From: Desulfobacteraceae bacterium
GTDB lineage: Bacteria; Desulfobacterota; Desulfobacteria; Desulfobacterales; RPRI01
Length of the DNA: 64,000 bases
Assembly (NCBI GenBank): GCA_003818505.1
Contig: RPRI01000024.1
Span: 37,407 to 101,406 of the forward strand
Direction of reading: 5' to 3'
Shown: positions 32,415 to 41,323 of the stretch, piece after piece
Layout of the letters: every line of letters starts with the position of its first letter
Position numbering within the stretch: position 1 is the stretch's first letter
Translations under genes and position numbers: made by a program
Notes under the pieces: generated by a model
Database searches by the model: none
Told to the model about the DNA's origin: nothing
What the model saw: the letters and a program-made list of their open reading frames with translations, nothing else

Positions 32415-35400
32415 ATGGAAACAAAATCCCGGAGCTTATTAAACGAGATCCAATTTTTCATAATTCTCATTTCTATGGTTATCGTTATCTTAATGGTGGG
32501 AGTCTCCCTTTATATTGTTTCCTATAAAATGCTCGTGGATCTCAGGGCCCGTTCTTTAGCCACTGCCAACGAGATGGAGGCATTTCTGGAACACCCGCTT
32601 TATGTGGTAGACGACGAACAGGCGGTGCGCATTGCCGAGACCTTCCTCTCCTCTGGAAAAATCTCCGGGATAATCCTTGAGTCGACGGCTAACGGCATAC
32701 TGCTCTCCAAAACTACCGGCAAAGACTCCCTGAAGATTCCGAAGATTTCCAGGAGCATCCGCCGGAAAGGATTGTCGCTGGGAAAAATCACTATTACGTT
32801 CAGCGATGAGGAGATCATCCGCACACAGGCACGTTTTGTGGTAATCTTCCTTGTAATAATTATTTCGGTGCTTCTGGCCAATTTTGTGGCCAACCGGTAT
32901 CTTATTACCCGAAAGGTAAGACGGCCATTTAGTAATATTGTCCAGGCGATCCGGAATATTGCTGAGGGGAATTACAAGACACTGATTGATCCGACTCCAT
33001 ACCGTGATGTCAACATCCTGGTTAACCTCTTCAACGATATGGCAGGCAAGATTAACCTGAAGAATCAGGAGCAGCAAAAAATCGAAAAGGCGCTTAGGGA
33101 AAGCGAGGAGCGATATCTTCAGATTGCCCGATGTGTTCCTGACGTAATTTGGATCATGGATTTAACGGGCCGGTTTTCTTATGTCAATTCAGCCGTAGAG
33201 CGCACTCACGGCTGGACTGTAGAGGAGTGGCTTAAACTCAACTACAGGGATGTTGTTACCCCGCAACAAGCTGTAAAAGATGCGGCAAGCATCGAAGAAG
33301 TTCTTATGAAATCGAAAGCGCCGCAGTATGACCATAATTTGATTCGCACTTATGATTCGGAAGAACTGCGTAAGGACGGTTCCTCTTTTTGGGCCGAGAT
33401 TTCCGCTGTTTTTCTCTGGTCGGACGATGGTAAACCAATCGGAATTATAGGAATTACGCGTGATGTTACCGCGCGTAAGCAAGCCGAAGAAAAGCTCAAA
33501 AGAAGTGAGGAGCGGATGCGCCTCTTTTTCGAGCGTCAGCTTGTCGGCATGGCGATAACTTCGCCGGAAAAGGGGTGGCTGCAGGTAAACGACAAGCTGA
33601 GCCGTATGCTTGGCTATTCACCTGAAGAATTGTTCCGTCTGACCTGGGCGGAGTTGACGCATCCGGAGGATCTTGCTGCTGATGTGGCTCAGTTCGACCG
33701 GCTTCTTCCCGGCGAGATTGAAGAGTATTCCCTAGAGAAGAGGTTCATCCGGAAGGATGGTGCCGTGATTTTCACCAACCTCTCTGTAGGTTGTGTGAGA
33801 CTTCCCGATGGCTCTTTGGATTACGTTTTAGCGCTGCTGGAAGATATCACCATACGTAAGCGGGCTGAAGAAGCGCTGATGGCTGAACGCCAGTATCTGA
33901 TTGACATCATCGATTTTCTGCCGGACGCCACCTTTGTCATTGATTCCGAGCGGAGGGTTGTTGCCTGGAACCGAGCTGCTGAGGAGATGACAGGCGTGAA
34001 AAGAGATGAGTTGCTCGGTAAGGGAGGGTACGCGTACGCAGTGCCTTTCTTTGGAGAACCCTGCCCCATCCTGATAGATCTCCTCGATCTTCCTGATGAA
34101 GAGAGGGAGAAGTTCTATAAATACATCAAGCGTTCGGGTCCGTCGATCTACGCCGAGTCTTTTATGCAGCGTCTGAATGGGGGCCGGGGCGCTCATCTTT
34201 GGGGTGTTGCGGCCCCGCTCTACGATCGATACGGTACCCGCACCGGAGCTATCGAGGTGATTCGCGATGTCACCGAACACAAACTGGCAGAGGAAGAAAG
34301 AATTCGGCTCCAGACTCAACTAATGCAGTCACAGAAGATGGAAGCCATAGGACAGCTGGCTGGTGGTGTGGCGCACGATTTTAATAACATGCTTAACATT
34401 ATACTCGGGTATTCCCAGATGGCACTGACAAAGATCGATAAATCCAGCCCGCTTCATGCAGACATTCAGGAAATCGCCTCTGCCGGAAAACACTCCGCGG
34501 ATCTGGTAAGGCAGCTTCTGGCATTTGCCCGGAAGCAGACGATTACCCCGAAATTGCTGGACTTAAATGATACCGTAGCCGGAATGCTAAATATGCTTCG
34601 GAAGCTGATCGGTGAAGATATCGATCTGCTCTGGATGCCAGCCCCAAATCTTTGGCTTATAAAGATGGATCCAGCTCAGGTTAACCAGATTGTTGCCAAC
34701 CTGACTATAAACGCGCGTGACTCGATCTCCGGAGTCGGTAAAATTACAATCGAAACGGGCAAGGCTATATTTGATATGGCGTATTGCGCCAAGCATGCTG
34801 GCGCCGAACCCGGACATTATATAATGCTTGCGGTCAGCGACAACGGCTGCGGCATGGACAAAGATACGCTGGGGAAAATTTTTGAGCCTTTTTTCACCAC
34901 AAAGGAGTTAGGAAAGGGGACAGGTTTGGGACTTGCCACTGTTTATGGTATTGTTAAGCAGAACAAAGGGTTTATCGATGTTTACAGCGAGCCCGGAAAG
35001 GGCACAGCATTCAAGATCTTCATTCCTATGCATGGAAAAGAGGGGATTATAATTGACGAACCAAGGCTGCAGACAGAACCTCTGACAGGCACAGAGACGG
35101 TGCTGCTGGTTGAAGATGATGAGGCACTCCTGAAAATGGCTAAGATTATGCTCGAAGAACTTGGTTATACAGTGCTTATGTCCTGTACACCGGGAGAGGC
35201 GATCCGATTGGCCGGGGAGCACGCAGGTGAGATTCATCTGATGTTGACAGACGTAATTATGCCGGAGATGAGCGGGCGGGATCTTCAAAAACGGATCTGC
35301 ACCATAAGGCCGGATATGAAATATCTGTTCATGTCCGGGCATACTGCAAACGTGATCGCCCAACGCGGAATCTTAGATAAAAGCGTCAACTTTCTCCAAA

Positions 35401-35459
35401 AGCCGTTTTCCATAAAAGAACTAGCCGCAAAGGTGAGCGAAGCACTGGGAAGAGGATAA
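32415..35459 (+). CDS. Hybrid sensor histidine kinase with three PAS domains and a C-terminal receiver
   Basis: About 1014 residues from ATG 32415; an in-frame earlier start would overlap the preceding gene. Order: transmembrane helix (IILISMVIVILMVGVSLYIV), small periplasmic loop, second helix, HAMP, three PAS domains (first DVIWIMDLTGRFSYVNSAVE; last DATFVIDSERRVVAWNRAAEE), HisKA with phospho-acceptor His in GGVAHDFNNMLN, HATPase with GCGMDKDT and GTGLGLATV, then a receiver with phospho-acceptor Asp in MLTDVIMPEM. No output regulator gene adjoins it. Ligand may be sensed through the periplasmic protein encoded just upstream. Confidence 0.93.
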   Translation: METKSRSLLNEIQFFIILISMVIVILMVGVSLYIVSYKMLVDLRARSLATANEMEAFLEHPLYVVDDEQAVRIAETFLSSGKISGIILESTANGILLSKTTGKDSLKIPKISRSIRRKGLSLGKITITFSDEEIIRTQARFVVIFLVIIISVLLANFVANRYLITRKVRRPFSNIVQAIRNIAEGNYKTLIDPTPYRDVNILVNLFNDMAGKINLKNQEQQKIEKALRESEERYLQIARCVPDVIWIMDLTGRFSYVNSAVERTHGWTVEEWLKLNYRDVVTPQQAVKDAASIEEVLMKSKAPQYDHNLIRTYDSEELRKDGSSFWAEISAVFLWSDDGKPIGIIGITRDVTARKQAEEKLKRSEERMRLFFERQLVGMAITSPEKGWLQVNDKLSRMLGYSPEELFRLTWAELTHPEDLAADVAQFDRLLPGEIEEYSLEKRFIRKDGAVIFTNLSVGCVRLPDGSLDYVLALLEDITIRKRAEEALMAERQYLIDIIDFLPDATFVIDSERRVVAWNRAAEEMTGVKRDELLGKGGYAYAVPFFGEPCPILIDLLDLPDEEREKFYKYIKRSGPSIYAESFMQRLNGGRGAHLWGVAAPLYDRYGTRTGAIEVIRDVTEHKLAEEERIRLQTQLMQSQKMEAIGQLAGGVAHDFNNMLNIILGYSQMALTKIDKSSPLHADIQEIASAGKHSADLVRQLLAFARKQTITPKLLDLNDTVAGMLNMLRKLIGEDIDLLWMPAPNLWLIKMDPAQVNQIVANLTINARDSISGVGKITIETGKAIFDMAYCAKHAGAEPGHYIMLAVSDNGCGMDKDTLGKIFEPFFTTKELGKGTGLGLATVYGIVKQNKGFIDVYSEPGKGTAFKIFIPMHGKEGIIIDEPRLQTEPLTGTETVLLVEDDEALLKMAKIMLEELGYTVLMSCTPGEAIRLAGEHAGEIHLMLTDVIMPEMSGRDLQKRICTIRPDMKYLFMSGHTANVIAQRGILDKSVNFLQKPFSIKELAAKVSEALGRG

Positions 35460-35517
35460 GCTTTGGCATCAACTATCTATGGCCAACGCACAACTGATAT
35501 AAAAAGGAGATCCTCCG

Positions 35518-35943
35518 ATGGCAGATGAGATAATAAAAAAGTATGGTAAGAGGGTTGGATATACTGATGCGGAAATGGAAAAATTTTATGAAGGCGGGCA
35601 CAGGATAAGGCATTTGAAACGCCTTGCCGAATCAGCGCCTCTTTACACCATAGAAGCAGAGGTTGTGAAATCCCGCAATTGTAACTCCGGCCATGTGGAA
35701 GGCCAGAGACTTTTTCTCGATATTGACGGTAATTTGCTGACCAAACTGTGCCCGAAAAAAATGTGCGTATATCTTGTTGCCCAGCTTGTTATTCCCGTCG
35801 CACAGATAAACGAACGACTGAGCGAAGGCCATGACCCGAAAGACTTTCACTTCATGCGGTATGTGAGGTGTCCGGACGTCGGTGTGGAGTGTCTTGGATA
35901 CGGCGATGTTATGCTGAAGGTGAGTGTTGTTCCGCGCGTATAA
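35518..35943 (+). CDS. TIGR04076-like small protein
   Basis: A 141-residue soluble protein resembling the TIGR04076 family, which begins YTIEAEVVKSRNCNSGHVEG and has an LCPKKMCVYLVAQL segment with conserved cysteines. The role of that family is not known. AAAAGGAGATCC before the ATG is a good ribosome binding site. It follows the hybrid kinase by about 60 bases and may belong to its operon. Confidence 0.7.
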   Translation: MADEIIKKYGKRVGYTDAEMEKFYEGGHRIRHLKRLAESAPLYTIEAEVVKSRNCNSGHVEGQRLFLDIDGNLLTKLCPKKMCVYLVAQLVIPVAQINERLSEGHDPKDFHFMRYVRCPDVGVECLGYGDVMLKVSVVPRV

Positions 35944-36022
35944 TGAAGGCAAAGACCGGCCTCAAATTAACATGAATCAGGAGTTAAGCTGTTTGTGCGA
36001 TGGACTTGGAATGTAAGAGACA

Positions 36023-37384
36023 ATGACAGCGAATAATAGGAACAGAATATCCAATCTTAATATTCTCATAGTGGACGATGAGGCCAACATCCGCAGGACG
36101 CTCTCGGTCTGTTTGGAATCGCGTGGTCATCGGGTGACTGCCGTCAGCAACGCGAAAGATGCACGGGCTGAAGCGGATCGGCAGGTGTTTGACTTGTCGT
36201 TTGTGGATTTGCGGTTGGGAACAGAAAACGGCCTCGACTTGATCCCCTCTCTCCTTGGCGCATGCCCCTGGATCAAGATCGTGGTGATTACGGCCTACGC
36301 CTCGGTCGACACCGCCGTGGAAGCTATGCGGCGAGGGGCGACCGATTACATCCCTAAGCCCTTCACCCCCGGGCAGGTGGAACTCGTTACCGACAGAGTG
36401 TCAACGTTTCGTAGTATGGAGCAACACATTGCCACCTTGAAAGAGGATTTGGAGCGGCTACATCCCGAGGTGTCGTTCACTTCCCAACATCCTGGCATGC
36501 AGCGAGCCATAGAGCTTGCCCGGCAAGCGGCTCCATCAGAGGCGGTTGTTTTGCTCCGAGGGCCCAGCGGCACGGGCAAAACAGTGCTGGCCCGTGCCAT
36601 TCATGGTTGGAGCCGTCGGGCTGATAAGCCGCTTGGCATTATTTCCTGCCCAACCCTGAGCCCTGAACTGCTGGAAAGCGAGCTTTTTGGTCACGTGAAA
36701 GGAGCCTTCACCGGGGCGCTCCGCGACAATCCCGGCCGTGTTGCCGCTTGCGAAGGAGGAACTCTATTCCTGGACGAAATCGGCGATTTGCCTCTGTCGA
36801 TTCAACCCAAGCTCCTTCGTTTCATCCAGGATCGTGAATACGAGCGCGTGGGCGATCAGCGGACGAGAAAGGCCGATATCCGAATCATTACCGCCACGAA
36901 TACGGATCTGGATAAGGCTGTAAAGGAAGGGCGTTTCCGGGAAGACCTGTACTATCGGCTGAATGTCATCCAGATTGACTTGCCTTCACTGGCCGATTGC
37001 CCTGACGACGTGGAGAGCCTGGCAAAAGAGATGTTGGGCTTCTTCAGCGCGCAGAATCACAAGGTCTTCAGAGGCTTCAGCGACGAAGCCATGAACGCAT
37101 TGCGGGATTACTCCTGGCCGGGGAATATCCGGGAACTGCGTAATGTGGTCGAGCGGGCCGCCATCCTGTGTAAGTCTGAGCTCGTCGGGATTGAACATCT
37201 CCCGGCTTCAATTTCCCCGCACATTATTCCTGTCCAAATGGGAGATCATGTCTCTTTGGAAGCGATCGAGGAGAACCATATACGTCGCGTCATCACCTCC
37301 ACAAAATCTCTCCAGGAAGCGGCCGATATTCTCGGCATCGATCAAGCCACCCTCTGGCGCAAACGAAAACAATACGGCATCTGA
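36023..37384 (+). CDS. Sigma-54-dependent response regulator of the kdp locus
   Basis: NtrC-family regulator of 453 residues. A receiver domain (about 14-130) has acidic pocket VDDE and phospho-acceptor D62 in FVDLRL, with the lysine in YIPKPF. The AAA+ core has Walker A GPSGTGKT (180-187) and the sigma-54 loop GAFTGA (227-232). The C-terminus is a Fis-type helix-turn-helix (SLQEAADILGIDQATLWRKR). The gene stands just before paired inverted repeats, a sigma-54 promoter, a histidine kinase and kdp genes, so it is the likely activator of kdp. Known KdpE proteins are OmpR-type sigma-70 regulators, so this is a different arrangement. Confidence 0.92.
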   Translation: MTANNRNRISNLNILIVDDEANIRRTLSVCLESRGHRVTAVSNAKDARAEADRQVFDLSFVDLRLGTENGLDLIPSLLGACPWIKIVVITAYASVDTAVEAMRRGATDYIPKPFTPGQVELVTDRVSTFRSMEQHIATLKEDLERLHPEVSFTSQHPGMQRAIELARQAAPSEAVVLLRGPSGTGKTVLARAIHGWSRRADKPLGIISCPTLSPELLESELFGHVKGAFTGALRDNPGRVAACEGGTLFLDEIGDLPLSIQPKLLRFIQDREYERVGDQRTRKADIRIITATNTDLDKAVKEGRFREDLYYRLNVIQIDLPSLADCPDDVESLAKEMLGFFSAQNHKVFRGFSDEAMNALRDYSWPGNIRELRNVVERAAILCKSELVGIEHLPASISPHIIPVQMGDHVSLEAIEENHIRRVITSTKSLQEAADILGIDQATLWRKRKQYGI

Positions 37385-37412
37385 TCAAGCTTTTTTCTTC
37401 GTCTTCCCATGA

Positions 37413-37461
37413 CCTTGTATTTTGCAAGGCCATTTTAGGGTTATCCTTGTCTATCACAAGG
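37413..37461. promoter_or_regulatory. Paired operator sites (upstream activator sequences)
   Basis: Two inverted repeats with the same arms and spacing, CCTTG-N7-CAAGG, at 37413-37429 and 37445-37461. Their centres are 32 bp apart, close to three helical turns, so both face the same side of DNA. A further half-site CCTTG starts at 37468. They lie about 90-120 bp upstream of the predicted start of the sigma-54 promoter, a typical distance for activator binding. Confidence 0.82.
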
Positions 37462-37514
37462 TGCTTGCCTTGCGAGATACCCATATCTCATTGATATAAC
37501 AGTTATCAGGCGTC

Positions 37515-37529
37515 TGGCACGCTGTGTGC
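37515..37529 (+). promoter_or_regulatory. Sigma-54 promoter of the kinase-kdp operon
   Basis: TGGCAC-GCTGT-GTGC: exact -24 block, correct spacer, and one mismatch from TTGC in the -12 block. Transcription would begin close to 37540, only about 15 bases before the ATG at 37556, whose GGAGG site still lies inside the leader. Confidence 0.78.
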
Positions 37530-37555
37530 TTATTAATCGGGTGGAGGTAAAACTT

Positions 37556-39427
37556 ATGATCGGAATTAGACAGAAACTCATGTTGGCATTTGGCGGGCTG
37601 CTTGCGGTTGTCGCTGCTATTGGCATGCTAACCATGGCGCAGATCGATGACCTCGGCCAGGCCATCGATGTGATACTCAAAGAAAATTACCGTAGCGTGG
37701 TGGCTTGTCAGGAAATGAAGGAATCCCTGGAGAGAATTGACAGCGGCATCCTATTCACTCTCGCCGGCAACGGTGTGGAGGGGAATCGTCTGATTGAGGA
37801 ATACACATCCAAGTTTCGTGCCGCGCTGGATGTTGGACTCGGTAATATCACGCTTCCTGGTGAACGGGAGAGGGCGGAGCAGATAAGAACTCTGTTCGAT
37901 AATTACACCAAGGCAATGCCGTTTGTGACACAGATCACCCGCTCTTCTGAGGCGCGACAGGCCGACTATTTTTCCAGACTGCAGCCTCTATTCCGGGAGA
38001 TTAAGGATGTAGCCCAGAAAATCTTGCTCATGAACCAAGCGAACATGAATGAGGCGAACAACGCTGCCCGACGCCTCGCTGATGCCGCTCATCGCCGCGT
38101 GTTAATGGCGATTATGGTCTCAGCGTTCCTGGCGCTTCTGTTCAGCTATCTTGCACACAGATGGATTCTGCACCCCATCAATCGGCTGATTGAATCGACG
38201 AACGAAATCCGACGCGGAAACCTCGACCTCGTGTTGAAAGCGGGTTCCAGAGACGAGATAGGCCGTCTTTCGGAATCCTTTAACGAGATGACGGCTTCGC
38301 TGAGGCGGTTTCGCAAAGAGGACAGGATCAACCTGATGCGAACGCGTCGTGCGACGGAAGAGGTATTCAAAGCTCTTCCCGCAGCTGTTGCAGTGCTTGA
38401 TCTGGACGGGAAGGTCGAGGTCTCAACAGAAACAGCGGATCGGCATTTTGGCCTTAAACCGGGAGTCCTTGTGGGCGACCTTGGACATGAATGGCTGCCT
38501 CCTTTGATTCGAAAAGCTCTGGACGAGGATCGCATCATCGAGCGTGACCCTAAGAGCGGTTACGTCCAGCAGTTCGTCGATAACCGCGAATATTTCTTTC
38601 AGGCAATGGTTGTTCCAATACCTGTTGGCCCGGAACGCCGAGATCCGACCGGCGTGGCATTGATTCTGAAGGACGTTACGCAGGTTCATGAGCAGCAGGA
38701 ATTGAAGCGTGGCGTTGTATCCACGGTTTCACATCAGCTTAAAACACCGCTGACCTCGCTTCGCATGTCAATTCATCTCCTCCTGGAGGAGAGGGTTGGT
38801 ACTCTCAATGAAAAGCAGACCGAACTGCTCGTTGCCGCCCGGGACGATAGTGAGAGACTGGTAGGCATCCTTGATGATTTGCTCGATCTCAACCGGATAG
38901 AGTCGGGAAAGTCTCATGTATCCCCCGAACCTGTATCGCCGCAGGCGCTTGTCCGGGATGCCGTAGAGCCTTTTCTCGTGGAGGCCAGGGACAAGGGCGT
39001 GACGATGGCGAATGCCGTTCCGGACGATTTGCCCGAAGTTATGGCGGACGCCGAAAAAATTCGCCAAGTATTCGCAAATCTTATCTCGAATGCGCTCCGG
39101 TTTACATCACCGGGCGGTTCGGTGACGGTTCGGGCTTTCGTGGAAGCAAATAAGTTGGCCTTTCTTGTCGAAGATACCGGAAAAGGTATCCCATCGGAAT
39201 CAATAGATCATATATTTGAGCAATTCTACCGTGTGCCCGGGCAGGATGAGAAGTCCGGAGTTGGATTGGGTCTTGCGATTGTGAAAGAAATTGTCAGCGC
39301 CCATGGCGGAAACGTCGGCGTTGAAAGCGAAATCGGCAGGGGATCAATCTTTCACTTCACGCTGCCTCTCAGTGAAGCGACGAACGCGCAGCATACAACA
39401 AGACCCATGAAAGGAGCATCTTCATGA
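37556..39427 (+). CDS. HAMP-PAS sensor histidine kinase of the kdp locus
   Basis: A 623-residue membrane kinase from ATG 37556, chosen because GTGGAGGTAA lies just upstream. It has an N-terminal helix (about 8-28), a periplasmic helical domain, a second helix near 180-200, HAMP, a PAS domain (FKALPAAVAVLDLDGKVEVS), HisKA with phospho-acceptor His in STVSHQLKTPLTSL, and HATPase motifs VEDTGKGIP and GVGLGLAIV. Not KdpD-like: no KdpD or USP domain. Its stop codon overlaps the next small ORF (ATGA). It is probably the partner of the sigma-54 regulator at 36023-37384. Confidence 0.92.
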   Translation: MIGIRQKLMLAFGGLLAVVAAIGMLTMAQIDDLGQAIDVILKENYRSVVACQEMKESLERIDSGILFTLAGNGVEGNRLIEEYTSKFRAALDVGLGNITLPGERERAEQIRTLFDNYTKAMPFVTQITRSSEARQADYFSRLQPLFREIKDVAQKILLMNQANMNEANNAARRLADAAHRRVLMAIMVSAFLALLFSYLAHRWILHPINRLIESTNEIRRGNLDLVLKAGSRDEIGRLSESFNEMTASLRRFRKEDRINLMRTRRATEEVFKALPAAVAVLDLDGKVEVSTETADRHFGLKPGVLVGDLGHEWLPPLIRKALDEDRIIERDPKSGYVQQFVDNREYFFQAMVVPIPVGPERRDPTGVALILKDVTQVHEQQELKRGVVSTVSHQLKTPLTSLRMSIHLLLEERVGTLNEKQTELLVAARDDSERLVGILDDLLDLNRIESGKSHVSPEPVSPQALVRDAVEPFLVEARDKGVTMANAVPDDLPEVMADAEKIRQVFANLISNALRFTSPGGSVTVRAFVEANKLAFLVEDTGKGIPSESIDHIFEQFYRVPGQDEKSGVGLGLAIVKEIVSAHGGNVGVESEIGRGSIFHFTLPLSEATNAQHTTRPMKGASS

Positions 39428-39507
39428 TATCTGCAATTTATCTGATTTTCGGACTGGTTATTTTCGTCATGCTGGGCTGGCTTACCTTATTCTGCGATAA
39501 AATATAG
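39424..39507 (+). CDS. 27-residue membrane peptide upstream of kdpF
   Basis: A 27-codon frame (MISAIYLIFGLVIFVMLGWL then TLFCDKI) consisting of one predicted transmembrane helix with a short cytoplasmic end. It overlaps the kinase stop codon (ATGA) and precedes kdpF by 9 bases. Small single-helix proteins are often found at this position in kdp operons, but their role is not established. It is too short for ordinary gene callers. Confidence 0.65.
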   Translation: MISAIYLIFGLVIFVMLGWLTLFCDKI

Positions 39508-39516
39508 GAGGTTATC

Positions 39517-39597
39517 ATGGTATACGTAGCCGGAGCAGTTCTGCTGCTATGTGTGGTGTATCTCCTTTACGCCATAATTGATCCCGAAAGATTTTAA
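39517..39597 (+). CDS. kdpF: Potassium-transporting ATPase small subunit KdpF
   Basis: A 26-residue single-helix peptide ending YLLYAIIDPERF, the typical KdpF end. KdpF stabilises the KdpABC complex in the membrane. TAGGAGGTTATC before the ATG is a strong ribosome binding site. It lies directly before kdpA. Confidence 0.85.
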   Translation: MVYVAGAVLLLCVVYLLYAIIDPERF

Positions 39598-39614
39598 CAT
39601 AGTTGAGGTAAATC

Positions 39615-41291
39615 ATGTCAATTTTATTTGTCACATTAATTCTCGGAAGCGCCATGCTGTTGTCATGGCCCCTTGCAACGGCCATGACATGGGCGATGAA
39701 TCCAGTTGAAAAAAACGGCGGGTTACGTCAGGGCATCGAATCGGTCTTCCGGAGGCTTGGAGGCCGGATGATCGCAAGGGAACAAAAATGGAAACAATAT
39801 GCCTTGTCCCTGCTTTTGTTCAATGCGATAATGTTTATCGTAGTATACTCCATTCTGTCCATGCAGCAGGTGTTGCCGTTAAACCCTGATGAGAAGAGCG
39901 CCATAGAACCGAGCCTTATTTTCAATATCGCGGCGTCATTCGTGACAAACACCAATATCCAGCATTATTCGGGCGAGGCGTCTATGAGCTACTTCTCGCA
40001 GCTTTTCGGCTTGATGTGGCTGCAATTTGTGTCGGCTGCCACCGGCATCGCTGCGCTTACGGCCCTTGCCAGGGGATTGGCGGGAAAAACCCGGCTGGGG
40101 AACTTTTATGGCGATCTTATGCGGGCCACCTTTCTCGTTCTGCTGCCCGCGGCAACAATTGCAGCCATTCTTCTCGCGCTCGGCGGCGTTGTTATGACGC
40201 TGCAAGGAGCAGCCGTGGCGACGACACTCGAAGGAGCGGTGCAGAATATTTCGAGAGGTCCGGTTGCTGCCTTTGTTGCGATCAAGCAGGTGGGAACCAA
40301 CGGCGGCGGTTTTTTCGGATCCAACTCGGCGCACCCGTTTGAAAATGCCACCTTCTTCACCAATATAATCGAATGTGTCTGCATCATATTGATGCCGATG
40401 GCCAGCGTCTGGATGTTTGGGCGGATTACCGGGCGGATGCGTCACTCGGCCGTGGTGTTTGCCGTGATGGCGGCTCTGTTGATTACGAAGGTGGTGTTTG
40501 CCAACTATTTCGAAAGCGCTCCCACGGCTGCTTTCGCCGGGCTGCCGATTGAATCCGCAGGCAACCTGGAAGGAAAGGAGCTTCGTTTCGGGGAGGCTGC
40601 CGGCGCTGCGTGGAGCGTGCTCACAACATGCTCGAGCAATGGTTCGGTAAACGCCATGCACGACAGCTTAAATCCAATGGCCGGGCTCATTTCCATGGTC
40701 GGAATGTGGTTCAACATCACATTCGGAGGAGTTGGTGTCGGATTCATCAATATGTTTCTGTACATTATCATTGGTGTATTTATCGGCGGCATGATGGTCG
40801 GCCGTACACCGGAATATCTGAGCCGCAGGGTTGAGACGCGTGAGATGAAATTTGCCCTGCTGGCGATTCTTGTCCATCCCTTGCTCATTCTTGCAGGAAC
40901 TGCGCTCTTTGCAGCGACACCTTGGGGCGCCTCGACGGTCAACAACCCCGGCTTCCATGGGTTTTCCGAAATCCTGTACGAATTCACCTCATCTGCGGCC
41001 AATAATGGATCGGGGTTTGAGGGACTCAGCGATAACACTGTGCCCTGGAATGTGGCTACGGGTATTGTTATGCTGCTGGCCCGCTTCATTCCGATAATTT
41101 TCCCTCTGGCTATTGCCGGATCTCTGGCAGCCAAGAAACCAGCACCCGAGACAGCCGGTACCTTACACACTGACACACTCCTGTTCGGATTGGTGCTCCT
41201 GGGGAGCGTTGTGCTCATCGGCGCCCTGTTATTTCTTCCGGTAGCCGTTCTCGGGCCGATATCCGAGCACCTGTCTGTGGCAGGGATGTAA
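39615..41291 (+). CDS. kdpA: Potassium-transporting ATPase subunit A
   Basis: The K+-channel-like subunit of the high-affinity P-type K+ pump; 558 residues, the usual length. It has ten or so membrane segments and selectivity-filter-type loops: SFVTNTNIQHYSGE, KQVGTNGGGFFGSNSAHPFEN, TTCSSNGSVNAM and SSAANNGSGFEGL. Ribosome binding site TTGAGGT is moderate. It follows kdpF by 17 bases and precedes kdpB. Confidence 0.97.
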   Translation: MSILFVTLILGSAMLLSWPLATAMTWAMNPVEKNGGLRQGIESVFRRLGGRMIAREQKWKQYALSLLLFNAIMFIVVYSILSMQQVLPLNPDEKSAIEPSLIFNIAASFVTNTNIQHYSGEASMSYFSQLFGLMWLQFVSAATGIAALTALARGLAGKTRLGNFYGDLMRATFLVLLPAATIAAILLALGGVVMTLQGAAVATTLEGAVQNISRGPVAAFVAIKQVGTNGGGFFGSNSAHPFENATFFTNIIECVCIILMPMASVWMFGRITGRMRHSAVVFAVMAALLITKVVFANYFESAPTAAFAGLPIESAGNLEGKELRFGEAAGAAWSVLTTCSSNGSVNAMHDSLNPMAGLISMVGMWFNITFGGVGVGFINMFLYIIIGVFIGGMMVGRTPEYLSRRVETREMKFALLAILVHPLLILAGTALFAATPWGASTVNNPGFHGFSEILYEFTSSAANNGSGFEGLSDNTVPWNVATGIVMLLARFIPIIFPLAIAGSLAAKKPAPETAGTLHTDTLLFGLVLLGSVVLIGALLFLPVAVLGPISEHLSVAGM

Positions 41292-41323
41292 CCACATGAG
41301 CAGCGATTAAAGAGGAATATTGT

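Noticed and set aside
39936-40661. Long minus-strand frame opposite kdpA
   Set aside because: Overlaps firmly identified kdpA; high-GC third positions leave antisense frames open.
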